From Chenopodium formosanum (taxonomy: Eukaryota > Streptophyta > Magnoliopsida > Caryophyllales > Amaranthaceae): a DNA stretch of 64,000 nt. The notes under the pieces were generated by a model. The model did no database searches, was not told where the DNA came from, and saw only the letters and a list, made by a program, of their open reading frames with translations. Positions 57,126 through 64,000 of this stretch are shown in pieces (the stretch's first letter is position 1; every line of letters begins with the position of its first letter). The stretch spans positions 3,536,501 through 3,600,500 of the forward strand of contig CM044857.1 of the NCBI GenBank assembly GCA_024500155.1, in the 5' to 3' direction. A program made the position numbers and the translations under genes.

Positions 57126-57127
57126 TC

Positions 57128-57294
57128 AGATACTTTTCCCTATTCATAAGGAAAATCATTATGCAAATATTGTTGTTAATACAATTGGAAATGAGAAAAG
57201 AAGACTTGCAGTTGAGATCATTGATAAACTAAGGGATAAAATTATAAAATATAAAAATAGAGACAATCTGTTGGTAAAAATATTAAAAAACTAA
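57128..57294 (+). pseudogene. Ulp1-like gene, 3' exon
   Basis: After the acceptor the frame reads LFPIHKENHYANIVVN and then IGNEKRRLAVEIIDKLRD, ending at a stop at 57292-57294. 'FPI...HY' followed by a beta-strand is the region around the catalytic histidine of C48 (Ulp1) peptidases. The aspartate and cysteine parts of the site are not visible, so the gene is truncated here. It is separated by 28.8 kb of retrotransposon from its other exons but remains collinear with them. Confidence 0.55.
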
Positions 57295-57317
57295 ACAGCA
57301 TAAAGAATCAAAGCCAG

Positions 57318-57590
57318 ATGAAAATTGTCAACTCACATAGTCTATAAAATGTAAGAGAAATATTTTGCCAAACATATATAAATTAATTGTGGATTTGGAA
57401 TTTTTGTTCCAAATTCATTAGCATGTCTTTTGGTATTGGTATTGGTTGTAAAGGATCAGGTACGGTTTTTCTTCTTTACTCTTCTTCATTGATTTCCTTA
57501 ATCTTCTCTTCATTAGATTGAAATGCTTTCTTCAGTGCTTGATACATCTTGTTAAGAGACTCATCACACACTTTTTACTTGTCTGAGGAT
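57318..57590 (-). pseudogene. duplicate of the 3' end of the FAR1/MULE transposase gene
   Basis: This stretch matches 57935-58250 closely, including the non-coding tail (CAAACATAT.TAAATTAATTG) and the coding words CDESLNKMYQALKKAFQ and EEKIKEINEEE. It keeps the reading frame where the downstream copy has four extra bases. It is a local tandem duplication or the trace of a second transposase copy. Confidence 0.6.
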
Positions 57591-57699
57591 ATCATTTACT
57601 TAAAATATGATATGATTTTTATGTTATATAGGGTCATATTCTTATTTTTTTGGTTGATGTTTTTTCTTTATCGAAAATATTATATATCCGTTTGAGATA

Positions 57700-57935
57700 T
57701 AATTTTTTTTTTAGAAAAAAAGTTAATAAAGCAATATAGGATATGTTTTATTAATTGGGGATGTCATATATCTCTTACACCATATCAATTATATGTTTGA
57801 GGATGTGTGAGAGATTTAAAAGGATAGCGTATCATCTGTATTTATAATATCATAAATACGATACAGGATATGTTTCTTATGGACTATGATAACAAAAATA
57901 CGATAGAGGATATGTAATTGATCACTGCTGATAAT
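57700..57935 (-). repeat. decayed 21-bp repeats between duplicated transposase ends
   Basis: GAGGATATG and TAGGATATG words recur at irregular spacing in the opposite orientation to those of the Ulp1-like gene. Confidence 0.4.
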
Positions 57936-58420
57936 AAAATTGTCAAGTCACATAGTGTATAAAATGTAAAAGAAATATTCTACCAAACATATCTAAATTA
58001 ATTGTGGATTTGGAGTTTTTGTTCCAAATTCATTTGCATATCTAGTAGCTGTCTTTCTTTTCTCAAAGTGAGCTCTGATTCTCTTATTTCTTCCTGGTGG
58101 CCTTCCTTTGGTTTTTAGTCGTAAAGGATTAGGTACCGTTTTTCTTCTTTCCTCTTCTTCACTGATTTCCTTAATCTATCTTCTCCTCATCATATTGAAA
58201 TTCTTTCTTCACTGCTTGATACATTTTGTTAAGAGACTCATCACACACTTTTTTAGCATCAGTGTTTGTTTGACAAATACATACTAAATTGTAGAAATTT
58301 CTTGCAATAATGTGTCTCCATGGAGTGTCTAGCATTGTATTTTCTTTTGCAACTTCTTCCGCACTTCCTGAAAAATTTTAAATACAATATGTAACATTTA
58401 AGTAAGCATATTAAATATTA

Positions 58421-58724
58421 CTCCCTCCATTTTTAAATACTTGCTACACTTTCCTTTTTTGGGCGTTTTTAAATACTTGCTCCATTTCCTTATTTAGAAT
58501 TTTTTTACAATATTGAATTCATTTCTCTCACCTAATGGACCCAACATAAATCATATATAATTAATTTCATATTCTCTCTCCTCCAATTCTCTCAACTACT
58601 TTTGCTTTATACAATTTTTTATTCTTCCACCTACCCCACTACCTCCATATTTTATTACTTTTTCCAATTTCTCCTAAAACTCTGCGCGTGGAGAAATGGA
58701 GCAAGTATTTAAAAACAGAGGGAG
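58421..58724. mobile_element. Stowaway-type MITE, second family
   Basis: The 304-bp element is flanked by TA (58419-58420 and 58725-58726). Its termini are inverted: CTCCCTCCATTTTTAAATAC on the left and GTATTTAAAAACAGAGGGAG on the right, extending inward through TTGCT/AGCAA. It sits in an intron of the transposase gene. Confidence 0.88.
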
Positions 58725-59589
58725 TATTTTATGAACTTTAAACTTATACTGTATTATACATACCTTCTCTGTCTTCCCACATTGAAGCTTTTGCATCTTT
58801 TTGTCCATCTTTTCAAAATGTATTTAGGAGGAATGATAAACACATTATGCATAAGCATTACCCTAAGTATATGATAACAAATTATACCTATATCAGTGAA
58901 ACATAAGCAGGAACAAGCAAATTCCTTCAGACTATCACAATAAAACACACTATGTGTGTGTGAACTCATCTTCCAAAGACACTTCAAACATCTTTAGGCT
59001 AGCTGTCATTTCTTCTGACACATCTCGAATATACAATCTCATAATTGTGTCATATTCCTCTTCAAAGTCTTTAAAAAGGTTCAGAGTATAAATTTCAGCA
59101 ACTTGTTACAAGAGTCTTCATTTTGTCTTTGGCTTTTCTGTTTTATATCTGAAGTTATCTGCCTTTTCAATGCTTCTCCACCTTTCAACTGTAGCTTCAA
59201 ATATATGAAAGAAATCATATAATGTTTTTTTTTTTTTTTGATATTGCTCTATTTGTAATTTCAGACCTTTGGGAAGACAAAATTCCAGCAGAAAATATGT
59301 CTTTGCTAAACACAGGACACCATTTATCTTTTAGGTTATACAATCTATCAAAACACTCTTTCTCTTCTAATCCATACTTTTGAATCATATCATTCCAACA
59401 TTCATTAAACTCTTTCTCATCATCACTGCCATATAAGCATTTGTCAAACATGTTCTTGAAATCTTCATTGCTTTTTAGCTGACCAAATCTTGATACTAAG
59501 TTTTTTTGGAGATGTTTCAAATACAACCTATGTCTTGAATTTGGTAAAACCTAAAAATTTTATTTAAAAGAAGTGAAATAATAATAATA

Positions 59590-59890
59590 AATTATATGTT
59601 GAGAAGATATAATCTTTACTTTAGAGGATACCATACAACCTTAAGAGGATATCATCTAAGTTTTTGGAGGATATCAACCAGTTTTTGGAGGATATCATCC
59701 AGACTTTGGGAGGATATTATCCAAAATTTGGAAGATATTATCTAGTGTTTGGAGGATATCATTCAATTTCAGTAGGATATCATCTAATTTTTTGAGGATA
59801 TCTGTTTTCACTTGGATGATATACCTCATTCAACAAAAAAATGATATACCTCGTTCAACAGAAAAATGATATATCATCTTTGGAAGATAT
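59590..59890 (-). repeat. 21-bp repeat block in the transposase intron
   Basis: Units such as GGAGGATATCATCCAGACTTT and GGAGGATATTATCCAAAATTT follow each other at 21-22 bp. They are the complement of the unit in the Ulp1-like gene introns. Confidence 0.8.
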
Positions 59891-60939
59891 CTTACCTTTG
59901 CAATTGCATTGCTCATTGCTTGATCTTGATAAGTGATAATTGTCTTTGGTTCTGCTCCAGCCATTTTGAAAGTTTCAAGTACCCATTCAAAAGCTTGTAG
60001 TTTCATTAGTTATAAAAGCACACCTAAACATTGTTGTTCTCCAATGATTGTTTACTCCAACAAATAGTGCACATATTAAACCATATTTGTTGGTTTTGTA
60101 TGTGGTATCAAATATTATTACATCTCCAAATGCTTTATAATCTTCCAACATCATTGAATCATGCCAAAAGTAACTCACTATATGATCAGTTTCACCAAAC
60201 TTTAATCTGTAAAACAAAAAAGAATCTGATTCTACTGTGTCTAGTACACTTTTCATATCACCTCCTTCAATTATCTTAGATTTATACCTAGTTACATAGT
60301 TTAATAAATCTCTCTTTATGTGTCCTAAAGCTTCCTCAAATCCTAATTCTCTTTTGAGAAACTCATAACAGTCCATCGATTTAATTCCACTTTCAATCAT
60401 CTTTTCAATCACCCATCCCATCTCTTCTTTTACATTTTTTTTTCTTCGAATTTTTAGTGATGTTTTTCTAAAGGATTAACCAACTCATGGTTGTGATTTA
60501 TATTGTTTTGAATAACACAATATTCTCTAGATTCTTTCCTCTTGAATCTTATATTAGCCTACAACCAGTTTTAGTCTCATTAACACACCTTACTTTTCTC
60601 TTCTTTGATGGCTCTTTTTTCTCAGTTATGAATTTTGAATTTGCTATCTCCTCTTCTTTTTTCTTTATCTGTATTGTATGACCTTATTTTGAGCAGAAAA
60701 AAATAAAATTTAGATACTATATTTTCATTTGCTTTATCGCCTAAGAGTAATTTTTTCTTACACTGAATCCAATTGCTCTTGAATGAGCTTTGTATAAACG
60801 CAATGCATCCTCACAATCATCAACAAGTCTTCCCATCAAAGATAACTTGATGTTTTCATCATTATCATATTTTTAATATTCCAAATCTGTAATTTGAAAA
60901 AAAAAATTTAATAAGTTATATAGAATATTCCTCTACGCA

Positions 60940-61085
60940 ATTGATTGATAATATCCTCTATTCTACACATCATATCCTCAATTTATGTGAATGACATTCT
61001 CTATTCTATCTATGATATCGTTTATTCTATACATTATATCCTCTATTCTACGCATTATATCCTCTATTGTATTACAAATTATATG
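60940..61085 (+). repeat. 21-bp repeat block, plus-strand orientation
   Basis: ATATCCTCTATTCTACACATC and similar units recur. The orientation is that of the Ulp1-like gene introns although the surrounding transposase gene runs on the minus strand. Confidence 0.7.
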
Positions 61086-61381
61086 ATCTATAATGTTCTA
61101 TTTTTTACCTAGATTTTTTGTTTTTATATATATTCAGATGTATATGAGCGTTATAGTACATTCATTAAAAGAAATTGAAGCAATAAATTTAGATTAGAAT
61201 ACCTATTTTTTCAGATGTTATAGTAGATTCATTAGGAGAAATTGAAACTTATTTTGGATCATTTTGTGCTTGTTGAACATTTGATTGAATTTCCGGAGCA
61301 TTTTCTTTATTTTCTTCAATCGAGCTTTTACAATTTTTTGACGGTGATGCAGAAAAATTCGGCGAAATTAATTCATTTTGT

Positions 61382-61387
<6 letters not shown>

Positions 61388-61413
<26 letters not shown>
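61388..61413. repeat. poly(T) tract in the transposase gene
   Basis: A run of T that would encode a lysine run on the minus strand in the first exon of the transposase, if that exon is correctly placed. Confidence 0.7.
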
Positions 61414-61415
<2 letters not shown>

Positions 61416-61619
61416 ATTTTGTTTGTCATTTGATTCATTTTTACCATAATTTGCTGAGTTTTCTTCCATCAATATTGCACTTTTCTGTTGATTATTATTC
61501 AACATGAGTATTGGCGTGAAAACCTAGGTTTTTATTTAATATATTAATTTTGGTTGTGCTTAAAACCCGCGCTTTTTTTTCCCTTCTAAATTGAGGTAAG
61601 TTTGTAAAAGTGATATAAA

Positions 61620-63000
61620 TGATATAGTTTATTCAAAACAAGATATAATACATATGTATGAGGATTTGATATAGCGTTTAAGAGGAAAATGACAATGGTT
61701 GTTTCAAGATTTGTTTATGTTTATTGGGGATATGATATAACGTTTAAGGATTTTTTTTTTTATTAAGGATATTCTGTACCTTCAGAGGGTGTTTGTTTGT
61801 AGGGCTTGTAGGTGGGATAGGAATTAATAATCCCTTGTATCCTATAATCCCTTGTTTGTTTAATGGAAATTGTTCTATCTCATATGAAAGGGATAGGGAT
61901 AAAAAACAATAGAGTTATCCCTCTATTTTTATAACAAGGGGGGCAGGTATAAGGTGTAGGGATTAATATTGAAAAGTAAAAGACAATTTTACCCTTAATG
62001 AAAGGAAAGAAAGAGAACAGAGGAGAAATGTTAGTAAGGATAGTTATGTAATTTTACTACTTATCCCAATTTAATTCCCAAATCATACCAAACAATGGAT
62101 AACATAATTTTTATCCTTATCCCACCTATTAATTCCCTATCCTTATCCTACCTTCTTATCCTCATCATCCCTTTCCCTGTTGCCAAACGCCCCATCACAG
62201 AATGGATATGATTTATACGCCTGAGGAAATATTTAACTCTATTGATGAGGATATAATATATTAGTTTGAGGATAAATCAAAGTATATAATTTATTTATGA
62301 GAGGATGCGATATATGGTTTTAGAGGATTTGTTTATCTCTATTGACTTATTGAGCATATGATATATGCTTTTAAGGATTTGATTTTGTTGATTATAAATT
62401 GATATATTTTGTTTAATTTTCTCATAGGATATGCATAAGGGTTTGAGGATTTGGTTTTTGCTAATGAGGATAGGATTTTTTTTTTTTTTTTTTTTTTGAA
62501 GTTGAGGTAGCTTTGTAAAACTGATTTAAATGATATAGTTTGTTCCTAATAGGATATGATATAAATGTTTAAGGATTAGGTTTTCTTAATTGGGAAAATA
62601 TAATATCTGTTTCAATATTTTGTTGTCAATGATTTTAAGTTGAGGTTTATATGTTTAGTTTTATCAAAGGATATGTTTAACTTTATTGAGGATATAATAT
62701 ATTAGTTTGAGGATATGCAATAATCAAATTATATAATTTATTTATATGACGTATGGTGTTAAAGATTTGTTTATCTCAATTGAGGATATGATATAAACTT
62801 ATTTTTATATATAATTTGAGGTAAATTTGTTTTTAAATATAATATATCATAGATTTGTTTGACTTTATTAGAGAATATGATATAAAGCTCAGAGGATATA
62901 ATTTATTTATAAAAGGATATCATATAGGTTGTTTAAGGATTTGTTTAAATCGATTGAGGATATGATATATGCATTTAAGAATTTGTTTTATATTGAGCTA
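61620..63000 (-). repeat. decayed 21-bp repeats, right flank of the Mutator-like segment
   Basis: Words such as GAGGATATGATATA and TTAAGGATTTG recur through the stretch, with poly(T) at about 62469-62498. The pattern is more decayed than in the introns. Apart from the candidate MITE inside it there is no gene. Confidence 0.5.
61785..62193. mobile_element. candidate MITE with GGGTGTTTG-type ends (Tourist/hAT-like)
   Basis: The left end GAGGGTGTTTGTTTGTAGGG and the right end CTGTTGCCAAACGCCCC form an imperfect inverted repeat. Internally, GGGATAGG and CCTATCC words are also mirrored. A TCA or degenerate 8-base duplication may flank it, but I cannot decide. It interrupts the 21-bp repeat field. 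Confidence 0.5.
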
Positions 63001-63219
63001 GAAAACAAACATTAATACGAAACAAAAAAAAATTTATAAGCTAGTAAATATTTATCACATTTTTCTTAAATCTTTCAGAATTTGAAAATGCATAAAAAAA
63101 ACATTAATTTTTAATCATATTCTTTTTCTCATCAGATTTCAAGAACTTACTACGACAGTGTAAGTGTAATTGCATTTTACACACTTTTTCTACCCAAAAC
63201 AAAAATCTTTTGATTTAAG

Positions 63220-63352
63220 CCTGTAAACAATCCCTACAAACAACACTCTATCACTTCTCAAATTCTCTAAAACATCCCAATTTTAAAATTTGGGATGTTT
63301 TAGAGAACCTGGGAAATGAGTGAGTGTTGTTTGTAGGGATTTTCCTTGCAGG
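63220..63352. repeat. long near-perfect hairpin
   Basis: The left arm (63220-63283, with TCCCTACAAACAACACTC and TCTCTAAAACATCCCAA) pairs with the right arm (63286-63352, with TTGGGATGTTTTAGAGA and GAGTGTTGTTTGTAGGGA) across an AATTTTAAAATT centre. The arms are about 60 bases with few mismatches. It could be a foldback element or a precursor-like RNA hairpin; transcription is unknown. Confidence 0.75.
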
Positions 63353-63439
63353 CCAAAGTTAAAAGATATTGTGTTTTAGGTTGGAAAAATTAAAGAAATG
63401 CAGTCACCCTTCCCTAGTGAGTTCTCAAAATCAGATGAA

Positions 63440-63730
63440 AAGAAGAGATACAATTATGGGACTACTTATTCTTCTGCATCTCCTCCCAAATTTCTTCAGA
63501 AGCCTTTGCATCAGCGGCAATGTCATCTTTCCACATTTTCTTCTTTTTCTCTTTTACAAGATTTTCAATCTTGTTCACTTCTTTTGTTAAATCAATACAA
63601 AGCTTTTCCTCAGCATTGCATCGATCAATTTCTCCCTATGACTTACCCTTGAGAAAGCATAATTGAATTCCCAACAATTTTATATCAATTTCTTCATTAT
63701 CAATGGAAATTGTGCTTTTTTTTATTTCGT
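63440..63730 (-). pseudogene. unidentified coding fragment, Lys/Glu-rich
   Basis: On the minus strand the frame reads ISIDNEEIDIKLLGIQLCFL, a short break, then RCNAEEKLCIDLTKEVNKIE, followed by a lysine run and DDIAADAKASEEIWEEMQK. Codon choice and amphipathic spacing suggest a real coiled-coil exon in two frames. The family is not recognised. It lies right of the transposase gene and may belong to the same element or to a neighbouring gene. Confidence 0.35.
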
Positions 63731-64000
63731 GATGATTTTTTGTTTTCCATGTGTGTACCAAAAAATTAGGTTTAGGGTTGTTACTGAAGGACAGATTTGA
63801 AGAGACAAAAGAATAGTTTTGATTTGAATAGATGAAAAAATAAAGATAATTGAAGAAAAGGTTAGATTTGGAGAGATAAAAGAAAAGTGTATTATATATA
63901 GGAGGCGTCAAGTTTTAGGTTTAGGGTTTTTTTTTAAAAAATACAATGTGTCGTTTGGTTTAGGATAAGATAGTTTGAAAAATATTAATATTTTACTTAA

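Larger units (their letters stand above)
58010..61505 (-). pseudogene. FAR1/FHY3-related Mutator-like (mudrA-type) transposase, decayed
   Basis: Exon-like blocks on the minus strand carry the expected domain order. The start is at 61505 or 61469 (MEENSANYGKNES). The FAR1 DNA-binding domain lies at about 60890-60755 (ALRLYKAHSRAIGFSVRK) and 60680-60430 (INHNHELVNP, with frameshifts). The transposase core at 60421-59895 reads VSYFWHDSMM, FGDVIIFDTTYKTNKYGL, FVGVNNHWRTT, then after a one-base shift AFEWVLETFKMAGAEPKTII and YQDQAMSNAIA. A 344-bp intron (59551-59894) has good GT/AG ends. Next come FAGILSSQRSE-type wording (59550-59215), the SWIM zinc finger FACSCLCF...CYHILRV (58987-58754) and a C-terminal KGRPPGRNKR block (58375-58010). 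The catalytic aspartates of FDTTY and TYQD are kept. Several frameshifts and stops make this copy inactive. It faces the Ulp1-like gene tail to tail. Confidence 0.8.

Noticed and set aside
22660..61085. Idea that the 21-bp repeat always reads in the sense direction of the host gene
   Set aside because: True for the Ulp1-like introns and for 59590-59890 in the transposase gene, but 60940-61085 lies in the transposase gene in the opposite direction.
1..64000. tRNA, rRNA or other structured RNA genes
   Set aside because: No cloverleaf with the conserved GGTTCGAATCC-type arm or rRNA wording was noticed on reading both strands; a tRNAscan run would be needed to be certain.

Overview
This is a repeat-dense, AT-rich stretch of a flowering-plant nuclear genome. 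Evidence for a plant: a cysteine-rich receptor-like kinase (DUF26) gene start, an F-box gene relic, a plant L1-type LINE with a plant-style RNase H, FAR1/MULE and Ulp1-like genes, Stowaway-type MITEs and plant LTR retrotransposons. The species cannot be fixed from sequence alone; a Caryophyllales-type dicot is only a guess. Almost no line of the window looks like a working host gene. The only intact-looking coding piece is the first two exons of the receptor-like kinase on the left edge.

Layout. (1) 1-2,000: minus-strand DUF26 receptor-like kinase start; no kinase exon is seen before the window edge. (2) 2,000-4,840: gene-poor, with a poly(T) tract, a GC-rich hairpin and an LTR-like remnant. 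(3) 4,846-17,960: a minus-strand F-box relic split by a LINE (5,296-17,465) with a 13-bp target-site duplication (TSD). The LINE is itself split by a ~4-kb LTR-like insertion and by a solo LTR (14,451-16,323, TSD GGTAC). (4) 17,965-22,587: inverted-repeat DNA transposons and a minisatellite. (5) 22,588-28,039 and 56,871-63,000: the two halves of a Mutator-like segment. It has a plus-strand Ulp1-like gene and a tail-to-tail minus-strand FAR1/mudrA-like transposase gene, both decayed, and is filled with a degenerate 21-bp repeat. (6) 28,040-56,870: a 28.8-kb nested LTR retrotransposon (element A, TSD GATAT) inserted in an intron of the Ulp1-like gene. Element A contains element B (30,869-40,821, minus strand, TSD CATCC) in its leader and Copia element C (43,024-51,297, TSD ATACC) inside its gag.

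Order of events read from the nesting: the F-box relic was hit by the LINE, then by the solo LTR and the other insert. The Mutator-like segment was hit by A, then A was hit by B and C. C is youngest: its two 785-bp LTRs differ at one base by eye, although its pol region is already wrecked, so it was probably mobilised in trans.

Most unusual signals: short near-palindromes arranged in arrays just upstream of the TATA box in related LTRs, with different palindromes in different subfamilies; three successive zinc-knuckle modules in the gag of A; A and B carrying gag but no pol; and the 21-bp (heptad-length) repeat spread through the Mutator-like segment.
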